Notes under the pieces: generated by a model | The model's database searches: none | Told to the model about the DNA's origin: nothing | The model's input: the letters and a program-made list of their open reading frames with translations, nothing else | Assembly: GCF_002094855.1 (NCBI RefSeq) | Contig: NZ_ARYN01000010.1 | Span: 1-64,000 of the forward strand | Length of the DNA stretch: 64,000 nt | Direction of reading: 5' to 3' | Source of the DNA: Zunongwangia atlantica 22II14-10F7 | GTDB taxonomy: Bacteria > Bacteroidota > Bacteroidia > Flavobacteriales > Flavobacteriaceae | Part shown: positions 33,200 to 41,700 of the stretch, piece by piece | Numbering within the stretch: the stretch's first letter is position 1 | How the letters are laid out: every line of letters starts with the position of its first letter | Program-made: the position numbers and the translations under genes

Positions 33200-35560
33200 A
33201 TGAAGATCTTTAGGCTCCTATTTTTCCTTTTTTCTACTATCGCTACCGCACAGGAAGCGGCAAAAATCAATGGAAAAATAAGCAGTAATTCTGGAGTAGT
33301 GGCTTTCGCAAATATTTCGGTAATTGGGCAATCACAAGGAACTTCAGCAGATCGAGAAGGGAAATTCAGCATAAAAACTTCCGCAGAAACCTCTTTAAAA
33401 ATTCAGGCGATTGGTTACAAAACCAAAATTGTAAAAATCACTCCTGAAATTATCCAAAATCGGCAATTAATTATTCAGCTTGAAGAAGATCAGTTAGGCT
33501 TAGATCAGGTTGTGATCAGTGCGACCAGAAATCGGGTAAATGTAAAAGAAGCCCCGGTGGTTGTAAATGTGCTCAGCCCAAAATTATTTAACGCCACACA
33601 GTCAATCTCGGTAGCAGAAAGTTTAAACTATCAACCCGGAGTTCGGGTAGAAACAAATTGCCAAAACTGTGGTTTCACGCAAGTGCGATTAAATGGGCTA
33701 GACGGCAGCTACACACAGGTTTTGATAAATAGCAGGGCCGTATTTTCCGCCTTAAATAGTGTGTACGGTTTAGAACAAATCCCTACTTCTATTCTAGACC
33801 GTATCGAGGTTGTGAGAAGTGGCGGCTCTGCTTTATATGGATCGAATGCGATTGCCGGAACGATAAATATTATCACCAAAGATCCTGTTTTAAATTCATG
33901 GCAAATTTCATCGAATCTTGGCTTTATTGATGGTAAAATTCCAGATCGAACCTTAAATATTAATGCCTCTGTAGTGAATGAAGAATTGACTAGCGGAATC
34001 ACCGTTTTTGGGATGAAACGCGATCGCAATAGTTACGATGCGAATAAAGACGGGTTTTCTGAACTTACCGAACTTAGCAACACCAGCCTGGGCGCTAAAG
34101 CTTTTTTAAAACCGAATGAAAATAGCAAAATCACTTTAGATCTTACCGCTTTGGAAGAATATCGACGTGGTGGCGACCGATTGAACCTTGCTCCTCACCT
34201 TACCGATATCACTGAAGAATTAGATCACAACACCATAATTGGTGGAATTACCTACGAATTTCACAATAAAGACCGAAGCAATAATTTTTCGATCTACAGC
34301 TCTGGCCAGCATACCGATCGTAAAAGTTTTTATGGCGGATTGGGCGGTGGCCGAACAAAGCAGGACTCGATCACTGCGGCGAATGCCTACGGAAATACCG
34401 ATGATCTTGCTCTTTTAGTTGGTGGGCAATTCACCCGAAATTTTAAAAATAGCAATGATATTTTAACCGTGGGAACCGAATATAATTTGAGCGATACCGA
34501 AGATCAAATTCCCGGTTACCAGCGTACAATCGATCAAAAAGTGAATTCAATTGGCGCTTTTGCTCAATATGAATGGAAACCTACAGAAAAATTCACGGCG
34601 CTTATCGGTGGGCGTTTAGATCATGTAGTGATTAATGGCGATTATACAATTCAGGATATCCAAAGAGAATCAGATATTGAACAAACGGTTGTGAGTCCGC
34701 GCTTAACTTTAAGATATAAAGTTTCCGACGACTGGCAGTTTAGAGGCGGTTATGCACGCGGATTTAGAGCTCCGCAGGCGTTCAATGAAGATATGCATAT
34801 TTCTTCGGTGGGTGGTGAACCACAATTTGTGATCTTATCGAATGATCTGGAAACCGAATATTCTAATGCTTATACTGCGTCTGTAAATTACTCGAAGAAT
34901 TTCAACAAATTACAAACCAATTTTTTGCTGGAAGGTTTTCATACCGAACTTCAGAATCCTTTTACTACGGTGAGTACCGGCGCAAGTTTATCTAATGGCT
35001 CGATATTGGAAGAAGTAAGAAATGGAAGCGGCGCTTTTGTTAGCGGAATGAATTTTGAAATTGGTATTTCTCCATCTTCAAAATTTAGTTTCCAAATGGG
35101 GGGAACGATTCAGAACTCCAATTATAAAGAAGGGCAAGTTTTGTTTGAAGCGGATGCCAGTAATCCTAATGAAAGCGATATTATTATTTCTGAATTTGTT
35201 CGAAATCCCAATGTTTATGGCTACCTGAATACCAATATTTCGATCTTTGAAGAAACCAGTCTCGATCTTACCGGAACTTACACTGGCCCGATGAGCGTTC
35301 CTTTGGTAATTAGCGACAGCGGATTTTTACGATTGAATGAAACTGATTCTTTCTACGATTTTAATCTAAAACTAAATCAGCATATCGATATTACTGAAAG
35401 TTTTCAGATGAATATTTATGGCGGAGTTCAGAATCTTTTTAACGCCTATCAGGATGATTTTGATACCGGTGCGACAAGAGATTCAGATTATGTTTATGGC
35501 CCGTCACAACCCCGTACTTTTTTCTTCGGAATTAAGTTTGGGAATTTGCATGACCTTTAG
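33200..35560 (+). CDS. TonB-dependent receptor, probable metal or metal-complex uptake
   Basis: Outer-membrane receptor of 786 aa. Signal peptide 1-17, carboxypeptidase-like regulatory domain (about 20-100), then a TonB box region (DQVVISATRNRVNVKEAPVV). The plug contains ETNCQNCGFTQVRLNGLDG with a CxxC pair and ends SALYGSNAIAGTINIIT. A 22-strand barrel follows with FRAPQAFNED. It faces a DtxR-family regulator and ZIP transporter across a perfect inverted repeat, so its ligand is likely iron, manganese or zinc, free or chelated. The two plug cysteines may form a disulfide or a metal site. The stop codon is fused to a dispersed repeat. Confidence 0.9.
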   Translation: MKIFRLLFFLFSTIATAQEAAKINGKISSNSGVVAFANISVIGQSQGTSADREGKFSIKTSAETSLKIQAIGYKTKIVKITPEIIQNRQLIIQLEEDQLGLDQVVISATRNRVNVKEAPVVVNVLSPKLFNATQSISVAESLNYQPGVRVETNCQNCGFTQVRLNGLDGSYTQVLINSRAVFSALNSVYGLEQIPTSILDRIEVVRSGGSALYGSNAIAGTINIITKDPVLNSWQISSNLGFIDGKIPDRTLNINASVVNEELTSGITVFGMKRDRNSYDANKDGFSELTELSNTSLGAKAFLKPNENSKITLDLTALEEYRRGGDRLNLAPHLTDITEELDHNTIIGGITYEFHNKDRSNNFSIYSSGQHTDRKSFYGGLGGGRTKQDSITAANAYGNTDDLALLVGGQFTRNFKNSNDILTVGTEYNLSDTEDQIPGYQRTIDQKVNSIGAFAQYEWKPTEKFTALIGGRLDHVVINGDYTIQDIQRESDIEQTVVSPRLTLRYKVSDDWQFRGGYARGFRAPQAFNEDMHISSVGGEPQFVILSNDLETEYSNAYTASVNYSKNFNKLQTNFLLEGFHTELQNPFTTVSTGASLSNGSILEEVRNGSGAFVSGMNFEIGISPSSKFSFQMGGTIQNSNYKEGQVLFEADASNPNESDIIISEFVRNPNVYGYLNTNISIFEETSLDLTGTYTGPMSVPLVISDSGFLRLNETDSFYDFNLKLNQHIDITESFQMNIYGGVQNLFNAYQDDFDTGATRDSDYVYGPSQPRTFFFGIKFGNLHDL

Positions 35561-35625
35561 AAGTTAGAATTTAGACCGCTTACGCTGTTAGATGTTAGAT
35601 GTTAGATGTTAGAAAATAGACACAA
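35558..35625 (+). repeat. dispersed TTAGA-rich repeat, copy 2
   Basis: Starts with the TAG stop of the receptor gene: TTTAGAAGTTAGAATTTAGA, then CCGCTTACGCT, then GTTAGAT repeated four times, then GAAAATAGAC. It shares order and words with 1528-1574 and 60080-60130. Confidence 0.65.
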
Positions 35626-35665
35626 GAATCAGGCGACAAGATTGTACAATTTAAAAAACAATTTT

Positions 35666-35700
35666 TGCTGAAAGCTAAGAGCTGATCGCTAACAGCTCAA
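35666..35700. repeat. AGCT-rich dispersed repeat words
   Basis: GCTGAAAGCTAAGAGCTGAT followed by CGCTAACAGCTCAAC. Same style as the segments at 26281, 41701, 50976 and 60241. Confidence 0.45.
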
Positions 35701-35711
35701 CACAAAAAAAC

Positions 35712-36191
35712 ATGATCAAAAATCTTCAAATATTAATTCTATTTTTAGTATTACCAGTATTCGGTTATGCTCAAAAAGGTGATACGATAAACTGGATCGA
35801 TTTTGAACAATTAGAAGACTCATTGGAACTAAAACCAAAGAAAACCTTTATTTATTTTTATACCGACTGGTGTGTGTATTGCAAAAAAATGGATCGAAAT
35901 GCATTTAAAGATCCTGAAATTATCAAAAAATTAAACTCCGATTATTACGCAGTAAAAATGAATGCTGAAAGTACCGATACGATCACTTTTGAAGGTCAGA
36001 AATTCTATAATCAGCAGGCAGAAAGTATGAGAAATGGCATTCATCAGATTCCGCTATTATTGGCAAGCAGAGAAAAGCATGAATTTAGCTTACCGGCAAT
36101 TCTAATTTTAGATAAAAAATTTAATGTCGAAAATCGCGAATTTGAGTATCTAACGACTAAAAAAATGTTGGAGTTGATAAGCTATAATTAA
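35712..36191 (+). CDS. exported thioredoxin-like protein
   Basis: A 159-aa secreted thioredoxin-fold protein. Signal peptide 1-20 (GYA|Q). The active site is CVYC (Cys54-Cys57) in YTDWCVYCKKMDRNAF, as in the DsbD-C-terminal-like and DUF255-like single-domain oxidoreductases. A cis-proline loop is seen in LPAILILD. It probably reduces or isomerises disulfides in the periplasm. Its stop directly abuts the stop of the convergent lipoprotein gene with no gap. Confidence 0.87.
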   Translation: MIKNLQILILFLVLPVFGYAQKGDTINWIDFEQLEDSLELKPKKTFIYFYTDWCVYCKKMDRNAFKDPEIIKKLNSDYYAVKMNAESTDTITFEGQKFYNQQAESMRNGIHQIPLLLASREKHEFSLPAILILDKKFNVENREFEYLTTKKMLELISYN

Positions 36192-36689
36192 CTATTCTCT
36201 TGCTACTAAAGGCAGTACTATAAGCATTTCAATTTCAGAAATTTCAATCTTTTCTAAAGCTTGCCCATTTACTGATGCTCCTACCGGAATACTTAAATCG
36301 CTACATGGTTCTTCATTTTCTTCTGCCAGAATATCTAAATTGACAGTTTCATATCCCGCAACATTAATTTGATATTGAAAATTTTCTAAACTAGTAGGAA
36401 GAGATACGGCTAAAGAATGCTGAATAATACTGCTGACTGAATTGGGGTCTGCATTTTCAATTTCAGGTATATAAACAAAACTAGCATCTCCAAAATCTGC
36501 TTCTATTGTAATAGTTTCAGGATCAACACTACCTGATTCGAGAAGATTTTCACCAGTATTATCTACCAGTCTTAAATGCAGCGCTGGAAGCGCTATATCT
36601 ACCAAATTACAGTCAATTGCTTCATCATCATCGTTTGAACATCCTATAAAAAGAATAGAAACACATAACAACCTTAAAAATAATTTCAT
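36192..36689 (-). CDS. hypothetical lipoprotein, paralogue A
   Basis: A 165-aa lipoprotein (lipobox LFIGC, cysteine at about residue 17, then SNDDDEAID). It shares the segment LRLVDNTGENLLESGSVDPETITIE and the ending VGASVNGQALEKIE...IVLPLV with the next gene, so they are tandem duplicates. The body looks like a beta-sandwich. No known domain was recognised. Likely surface or periplasmic and of unknown function. Confidence 0.75.
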   Translation of the reverse strand: MKLFLRLLCVSILFIGCSNDDDEAIDCNLVDIALPALHLRLVDNTGENLLESGSVDPETITIEADFGDASFVYIPEIENADPNSVSSIIQHSLAVSLPTSLENFQYQINVAGYETVNLDILAEENEEPCSDLSIPVGASVNGQALEKIEISEIEMLIVLPLVARE

Positions 36690-36840
36690 AAAAAAATGAT
36701 TATAAACAAGATACTGAAATTGTAAAATTCTTGCGTCACAATTGAATAACTGAAATTAAGTTCGTCAAATCCATGAAAGGAAATTGCGAATTTGAGTAAT
36801 TAATAACTCATAAAAATTGAAATTGGCTAGACCTAAGCAA

Positions 36841-37347
36841 CTATTCTTGTTCTACTAAAGGCAAAATAACAATCAGCCCCGCTCCATCAGGAAGTTCAAT
36901 CTGCTCCAAATCCTCTCCATTTGCTGATGCCCCTATCGGAACTTTATAATAAAAACAAGGTGATCCAACTTGTTCAGCCCGAAAAGTCACCTCGATACTT
37001 TCGAATCCATCTATACTAATATGACCTTGAAGTGTTTCTGAGTCTCTTGGCATAGTTACTATCAAGGAATAATACAGGGCTTCACTATAATTTTCATCTT
37101 CAGGTGTATAAAAAACCGAAACTGGATCTCCAGAATCATCTTCGATCACGATGGTTTCCGGATCAATACTCCCATTTTCAAGAAGATTTACTCCGGAAGC
37201 ATCTACAAAGCGTAAAAAAAATTCCGGATAAATAAACTGGTCAAATATCAAATCATCACATTCAGTTCCCACATCATCTCGGGAATCATCTCCCGAACAG
37301 CCTACCAAGAATACAAGTAAAAATAAATAACGTAAAGTAGTTTTCAT
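36841..37347 (-). CDS. hypothetical lipoprotein, paralogue B
   Basis: A 168-aa lipoprotein with lipobox FLVGC and mature start SGDDSRDD. It is clearly paralogous to the 36192-36689 product: LRFVDASGVNLLENGSIDPE against LRLVDNTGENLLESGSVDPE, and both end with PIGASANGEDLEQIEL or its equivalent. The two genes lie head to tail, 151 bp apart. Function unknown. Confidence 0.75.
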   Translation of the reverse strand: MKTTLRYLFLLVFLVGCSGDDSRDDVGTECDDLIFDQFIYPEFFLRFVDASGVNLLENGSIDPETIVIEDDSGDPVSVFYTPEDENYSEALYYSLIVTMPRDSETLQGHISIDGFESIEVTFRAEQVGSPCFYYKVPIGASANGEDLEQIELPDGAGLIVILPLVEQE

Positions 37348-37410
37348 AAAGACCTCTTTGACAGATAGATACCAATATAATAAAATAGTTGCGTGAAAAA
37401 GATTTTTTTT

Positions 37411-37490
37411 GCGTTAGGGATTGCAGCGAAAATCCTTTTGTGAGGCACGAGCAAAAGATTGTAGTGTAAAGCCCGGCCGCAGGCAACGCC
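37411..37490. repeat. dispersed GC-containing repeat with hairpins
   Basis: GCGTTAGGGATTGCAGCGAA ... GATTGTAGTGTAAAGCCCGG ... AACGCC. The ends GCGTT/AACGC and an inner CTTTTG/CAAAAG pair (37435-37440 with 37452-37457) can fold. The words GGATTGCAGCGAAAATCC and AGATTGTAGTGTAAAGCCC are internal near-duplicates. Similar elements are, to my knowledge, common between genes in Flavobacteriia. Confidence 0.55.
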
Positions 37491-37548
37491 AAATTATCAA
37501 CTATTTTTGGAAAATTTGAAGGGTATACTACAAGACACGCAATGCGTG

Positions 37549-38298
37549 TTAGAAGCCGCGTTCTTTTTGGATGGTTTCGTAGGCCTCCTGCACTTTATCG
37601 AATTTCTCGCGAGCGCCTTTTTTATAAGCTTCGTCCATATGTTCTAACTTATCGGGATGGTATTTCTTTACCATTTTACGATATGCTTTTTTCACATCGC
37701 TATCTGAAGCAGATTTATCGATCTCGAGTATTTTATAGGCATTATCTGGCGTTTGTTTAAAGAACATCGCCTTGATACTTTCAAAATCTTTAGCGCCAAT
37801 CCTAAGATAACTGGCGATTTGCTGAATCATATTCGCCTCTGAAGTACTTACCGATCCATCGGCCTGCGCGATTCCAAATAAAAAGTGCGTAATCTGTAAA
37901 CGGGTTGGATATTGAGTGCGGCTGGCTAAATACTGTGAAATTCGGGAGGCCGATAATTCACGATTTTTAATAACATCGTTAAAGGTTCTAAAAGTTGCAT
38001 TAGCGCGTTCTTTCCCGTAGGCACGCACAAAATAAGACCGTACATAATCTAGTTCGGTTTGTGAAACCTTCCCATCTGCCTTGATTACCAACGCACAAAG
38101 GGATAATAAATTAAGCTCGAAATCTCCCGGACTTACCGTAGAAGACTGCTTTCCTCCCATCATCGACTGAAGAAAACCACCGCTGCTACGATTCCAGTTA
38201 TCTAAGAGTGTCCCGATAATAAAACCTAAAATGGCTCCCGGGTAACGCATGTACATATAACCTAAAACAGCTAAAAGCCACTTTATCATAGATTGCAA
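37549..38298 (-). CDS. TerB-DnaJ domain membrane protein (DjlA-like)
   Basis: A 249-aa co-chaperone. An N-terminal membrane segment (about 5-33) is followed by a TerB-like helical domain (about 50-170; CALVIKADGKVSQTELDYVRSYFV and FGIAQADGSVSTSEANMIQ). A C-terminal J domain (about 185-249) has YKILEIDKSASDSDVKKAYR and HPD in KYHPDKLEH. This order is that of DjlA, which stimulates DnaK at the membrane. A promoter box TATCTTTG on the minus strand (38307-38314) is so close that the methionine at 38289 is the more probable start. Confidence 0.88.
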   Translation of the reverse strand: MQSMIKWLLAVLGYMYMRYPGAILGFIIGTLLDNWNRSSGGFLQSMMGGKQSSTVSPGDFELNLLSLCALVIKADGKVSQTELDYVRSYFVRAYGKERANATFRTFNDVIKNRELSASRISQYLASRTQYPTRLQITHFLFGIAQADGSVSTSEANMIQQIASYLRIGAKDFESIKAMFFKQTPDNAYKILEIDKSASDSDVKKAYRKMVKKYHPDKLEHMDEAYKKGAREKFDKVQEAYETIQKERGF

Positions 38299-38423
38299 AT
38301 TTTTAGCAAAGATAACATTTACAAAACTAACGGCTTTTATTGTAAGGCTATAGATTTACCCACGACAACTTTAGAGAAAATTAGGTTTGAAAGCTGATTT
38401 TCATTCAGCTGAACTTAATTTAA

Positions 38424-38431
38424 TATCTTTG
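38424..38431 (+). promoter_or_regulatory. -7 promoter box of the bacilliredoxin gene
   Basis: TATCTTTG fits TAnnTTTG, 34 bp before the start codon. Confidence 0.5.
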
Positions 38432-38464
38432 TGAACTAATAAAGTCTAATATAAATTACAATAT

Positions 38465-38875
38465 ATGTATCCAGCAGATTTAGTAAAGCCAATGCGTGAA
38501 GATCTTACAAGCATAGGTTTTGAAGAATTACATACCGTAGAAGATGTAGAAGCGGCAATGAAAAAAGAAGGAACTACGCTTGTTGTAGTAAATTCGGTTT
38601 GCGGATGTGCTGCAGCAAATGCTCGTCCTGGTGCCAGAATGTCTTTGCAAAACGCAAAAACTCCAGATAACTTAGTAACCGTTTTTGCAGGTGTAGATCG
38701 CGAAGCTACTGATGTTGCTCGTGGATTTATGGTGCCTTTCCCTCCATCTTCGCCTTCTATGGCTTTATTTAAAGATGGTGAGTTAGTACACATGTTAGAG
38801 CGTCACCACATCGAAGGACGTCCTGCTGAGATGATTGCTGAAAATCTTACCAGTGCTTACGACGAATTCTGCTAA
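38465..38875 (+). CDS. BrxA/BrxB family bacilliredoxin
   Basis: Thioredoxin-fold protein of 136 aa that acts on mixed disulfides. The unusual CGC active site is in VVNSVCGCAAANARPG at about residues 45-48. The start MYPADLVKPMREDLTSIGFEEL is the family N-terminus and the end IAENLTSAYDEFC carries the conserved C-terminal cysteine. In Firmicutes these remove bacillithiol; in Bacteroidota the thiol partner may differ. It is a single gene with its own promoter and terminator. Confidence 0.93.
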   Translation: MYPADLVKPMREDLTSIGFEELHTVEDVEAAMKKEGTTLVVVNSVCGCAAANARPGARMSLQNAKTPDNLVTVFAGVDREATDVARGFMVPFPPSSPSMALFKDGELVHMLERHHIEGRPAEMIAENLTSAYDEFC

Positions 38876-38897
38876 GTAGCATTCAATTTAAAATATC

Positions 38898-38928
38898 CAA
38901 AACCGACAAATTGCTTGTCGGTTTTTTT
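38898..38928 (+). terminator. terminator of the bacilliredoxin gene
   Basis: Ten-bp stem AAACCGACAA/TTGTCGGTTT with loop ATTGC (38900-38924), followed by a T run. Confidence 0.9.
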
Positions 38929-38972
38929 ATGCTCTAAAAGCAACCTATTTAGATGATTTGTATCTTATTAAT

Positions 38973-39359
38973 ATGAAGAAAAAAATCTTGCTCATATTAA
39001 CGATTTTCGGCCTACTCTCCTGCGCCAATGATGATACGACTGAAAGCAAAGCTGCTTATGAAATGCAACTTCAGGAACAAATAGAAGCTATAACTAATTT
39101 TGCGAGTTCTGGAAATTGCAATGAAGATACAGATTGCGATTATTTAGCCTACGGAAGTAAAGCTTGCGGCGGGCCACAGGGATACGTAGTTTTTTCAACC
39201 GCTATAGATGTGGATCTTCTGAAAGAAATGATCGAAGATTATACAAAGCTTGAAGAGGAATATAATATTAAATTCGGAATAATATCTGACTGTTCGATTG
39301 TTAGTCCGCTTTTTATCACCGGATGCCTGAATAACCAATGCGCCAAAATGATCGAATAA
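38973..39359 (+). CDS. hypothetical lipoprotein
   Basis: Lipoprotein of 128 aa from the ATG at 38973 (MKKKILLILTIFGLLSC; lipobox LLSC). The open frame reaches back to 38958, but those five codons are not signal-like. The mature part has several cysteines (GNCNEDTDCDYLAYGSKACGG and SDCSIVSPLFITGCLNNQCAK), suggesting three disulfides. No family was recognised. It precedes plsC at 54 bp, but plsC has its own promoter box (TATTTTTG, 39389-39396). Confidence 0.75.
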   Translation: MKKKILLILTIFGLLSCANDDTTESKAAYEMQLQEQIEAITNFASSGNCNEDTDCDYLAYGSKACGGPQGYVVFSTAIDVDLLKEMIEDYTKLEEEYNIKFGIISDCSIVSPLFITGCLNNQCAKMIE

Positions 39360-39413
39360 GAATTACGCGGCTATTTCCTTTAAAAACTTATTTTTGTAGC
39401 TTTAATTTGAGCA

Positions 39414-40145
39414 ATGAAAAAAGTTTTATCATATCCGTTAACGGTCATATTTTATTTTTTCTTCTTCCTAAACCTTCTAATTTTTCATCCTATCCAATGG
39501 ATCTCTTTAAAATTAGGCGGTTACCAGGCACATAAAAAAAGTGTTGATATTTTCAATTTCTTTCTTTTGCGTTGCCTTAATTTACTGGGAACACGCTTTG
39601 TGATAGAAAACGAACATCAAATTCCGGTAGAGCGTCCCTGTATTTTTGTGGCCAATCATCAAGGAATGTACGACATCCCTCCTATTGTTTGGTATATGCG
39701 AAAACATCATCCAAAATTCGTAAGTAAAAAAGAACTGGGAAAAGGAATACCTAGTATTTCTTTCAATTTAAGACATGGCGGCTCGGTACTTATCGATCGT
39801 AAAAACCGAAGGGAAAGTCTGCTTAAAATGGCCAAATTCGCCAAATATTTAAAGAAAACCAATCGATCTGCTGTGATCTTTCCTGAGGGAACCAGAAGCC
39901 GAACCGGAAAACCTAAAAAATTTGCTGCCAGCGGTATGCAAATGCTTTTTAAACAAATGCCACACGCCCTGGTGGTGCCTATTACCATTAACAACAGCTG
40001 GAAGCTTTTTCGCTACGGAAATTTCCCTTTAGATATCGGCGTTACCATGCGAATGAAAGTACACGAACCTATTGAAATCGACTCTACAGATCCAGAAAGC
40101 CTGGTAGCAATAGTTGAACGTACTATAATTACTGATATTCGATAA
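39414..40145 (+). CDS. plsC: 1-acyl-sn-glycerol-3-phosphate acyltransferase
   Basis: Membrane enzyme making phosphatidate from lysophosphatidate and acyl-ACP or acyl-CoA. Catalytic HX4D is His82-Asp87 (ANHQGMYDIPP). The glycerol-phosphate-binding motif FPEGTRS is at 156-162. An N-terminal membrane helix lies at about 9-25. The 243-aa length is normal. It is followed 3 bp later by an HD hydrolase gene, so the two are co-transcribed. Confidence 0.93.
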   Translation: MKKVLSYPLTVIFYFFFFLNLLIFHPIQWISLKLGGYQAHKKSVDIFNFFLLRCLNLLGTRFVIENEHQIPVERPCIFVANHQGMYDIPPIVWYMRKHHPKFVSKKELGKGIPSISFNLRHGGSVLIDRKNRRESLLKMAKFAKYLKKTNRSAVIFPEGTRSRTGKPKKFAASGMQMLFKQMPHALVVPITINNSWKLFRYGNFPLDIGVTMRMKVHEPIEIDSTDPESLVAIVERTIITDIR

Positions 40146-40148
40146 AAT

Positions 40149-40805
40149 ATGACTCAAAATGAATTGATCATCGAAAACACGATTCAGTTTGTAAAAGAAA
40201 CTTTAGAAAATGCTGAAGGTGGTCACGACTGGTTTCATATCGAGCGGGTTTTAAACAATGCTAAGTTAATTGCAAAAACTGAAGATGCAGATGATTTTAT
40301 TGTGCAATTGGGCGCTTTGTTGCATGATATTGCCGACTCAAAATTTCACAACGGTGATGAGACCATAGGGCCAAAAATAGCCGCTGAATTTCTCGAATCT
40401 CAGCATGTACCTTCGGAAGTTATTGAGCATGTGGTAAAGATCATTCAGAATATCTCTTTTAAAGGCGGAAATATTGAACAGAAATTTCATTCGGCCGAAC
40501 TTGATATTGTTCAGGATGCCGATCGTTTGGACGCCATTGGTGCGATAGGAATTGCGAGGACATTTAATTATGGCGGATTTAAAAACCGAGCGATTTACGA
40601 TCCCGAAATCGAGCCAAAACTGAATATGACCAAAGAGGAATATAAAGCTTCGAACGCGCCAACCATTAATCACTTTTACGAAAAATTATTATTGCTAAAA
40701 GATCGTATGAACACTAAAACAGGTGCTGAAATTGCACAAAAACGCCATGAATTTATGGAGCAGTTTTTAGATCAGTTTTACGCAGAATGGAATGGACTGA
40801 AGTAA
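40149..40805 (+). CDS. HD domain phosphohydrolase
   Basis: A 218-aa HD-family hydrolase. The metal-binding residues are visible in GGHDWFHIERV (His26 and His30 region), LLHDIAD (His59-Asp60) and QDADRLDAIGA (Asp at about 125). The fold matches the YedJ/YpgQ type of small HD phosphohydrolases, some of which act on nucleotides. Substrate unknown. It is coupled to plsC by a 3-bp gap and followed by GCAGTTGG-type repeat words. Confidence 0.9.
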   Translation: MTQNELIIENTIQFVKETLENAEGGHDWFHIERVLNNAKLIAKTEDADDFIVQLGALLHDIADSKFHNGDETIGPKIAAEFLESQHVPSEVIEHVVKIIQNISFKGGNIEQKFHSAELDIVQDADRLDAIGAIGIARTFNYGGFKNRAIYDPEIEPKLNMTKEEYKASNAPTINHFYEKLLLLKDRMNTKTGAEIAQKRHEFMEQFLDQFYAEWNGLK

Positions 40806-40814
40806 ATAGTTTTA

Positions 40815-40865
40815 GAAAGCAGTTGGTAGTCGCAGTTGGCAGTCACAGTTCGCAGAGAATCGTGC
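40815..40865. repeat. CAGTTGGCAGTC-type repeat words
   Basis: GCAGTTGGTAGTCGCAGTTG, then GCAGTCACAGTTCGCAGAG, 10 bp after the HD gene stop. The word CAGTT links it in style to the CAGTTTACGGTGGA array at 57966-58639. Confidence 0.4.
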
Positions 40866-40885
40866 ATTATTTTAGCAAAACTGAT

Positions 40886-41674
40886 TTAAACTTCCTCTTG
40901 GCAAACCGGACAGAAATAAGTGGTTCTTCCAGAAACTTTTGTTTGTTCGATCTTACCATTATTTCGTGGGCAATCGGCGCCTTCGCCTTCTTTTCTTAAT
41001 CGGGTTAAGTAAGATTCAGGAACTCGTTTTCCTTCAATTCTTGCTTCTTTTACCACTTCTAAAACTTCCCCTATTTTATCGAAAATCGATTTTAGTTGTT
41101 TTTGGGTTAAATTATTTACCTTGGTTTTAGGATGAGTTTTAGTTTGAAATAACACCTCATCGGCATACATATTTCCTATCCCGGCAATTAAACTTTGATT
41201 CATCAACAAGCCTTTAATCGTGCCGCTTCTACCATCACAGATGTCCAAAAACTGTTTTTCTGAAATTGCTAAAGCATGTATGCCAAGACTGTGAGATTCC
41301 TGAAATTTTTCAACACTTTCAGCTAGATATAGCTTTGCGAATTTACGCGGACAAGTAAACGCAAGCTTAGAATCGTCTTCAAAAATTAGTTTTAATTGCG
41401 TGTATTTTGGTGTTTCATCATGCTGATAAAAATCCAGTTTTCCGGTCATTCCAAAATGCATCACCAGCACTCCGGTTTTCTTTAGTTTCAGAAATAAATA
41501 TTTTCCCAGCCGAGTTGAAGACTCAAATTCGTTGTTTTTAAGGTGCTTTTCAAAATCAGATTTCGGGGATTGATAGATCTTTTTATCTCCGGTTTCAACA
41601 GCAATTATCTTTTTGTGTAGAATCGTAGCATCTGCATATTTTTTCTGATATGAAACTTCAGGAAGTTCGGGCAT
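40886..41674 (-). CDS. formamidopyrimidine-DNA glycosylase family protein (Fpg/Nei)
   Basis: Base-excision DNA glycosylase of 262 aa. The start is at 41674, because the catalytic residue is the N-terminal proline of MPELPEVSYQ; the frame continues upstream only through a repeat. The glutamate of PELPE, the lysine region LGKYLFLKL, the H2TH domain (IKGLLMNQSLIAGIGNMYADEVLF) and a C-terminal zinc finger follow. The finger is unusual: the first knuckle reads CPRNNG, so the second cysteine is replaced by asparagine, while the second knuckle CPVC is intact. Whether it removes 8-oxoguanine or oxidised pyrimidines cannot be read. The gene stands alone. Confidence 0.87.
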   Translation of the reverse strand: MPELPEVSYQKKYADATILHKKIIAVETGDKKIYQSPKSDFEKHLKNNEFESSTRLGKYLFLKLKKTGVLVMHFGMTGKLDFYQHDETPKYTQLKLIFEDDSKLAFTCPRKFAKLYLAESVEKFQESHSLGIHALAISEKQFLDICDGRSGTIKGLLMNQSLIAGIGNMYADEVLFQTKTHPKTKVNNLTQKQLKSIFDKIGEVLEVVKEARIEGKRVPESYLTRLRKEGEGADCPRNNGKIEQTKVSGRTTYFCPVCQEEV

Positions 41675-41700
41675 GTTTTTGTTTTTGTTTACAGTTTTCG

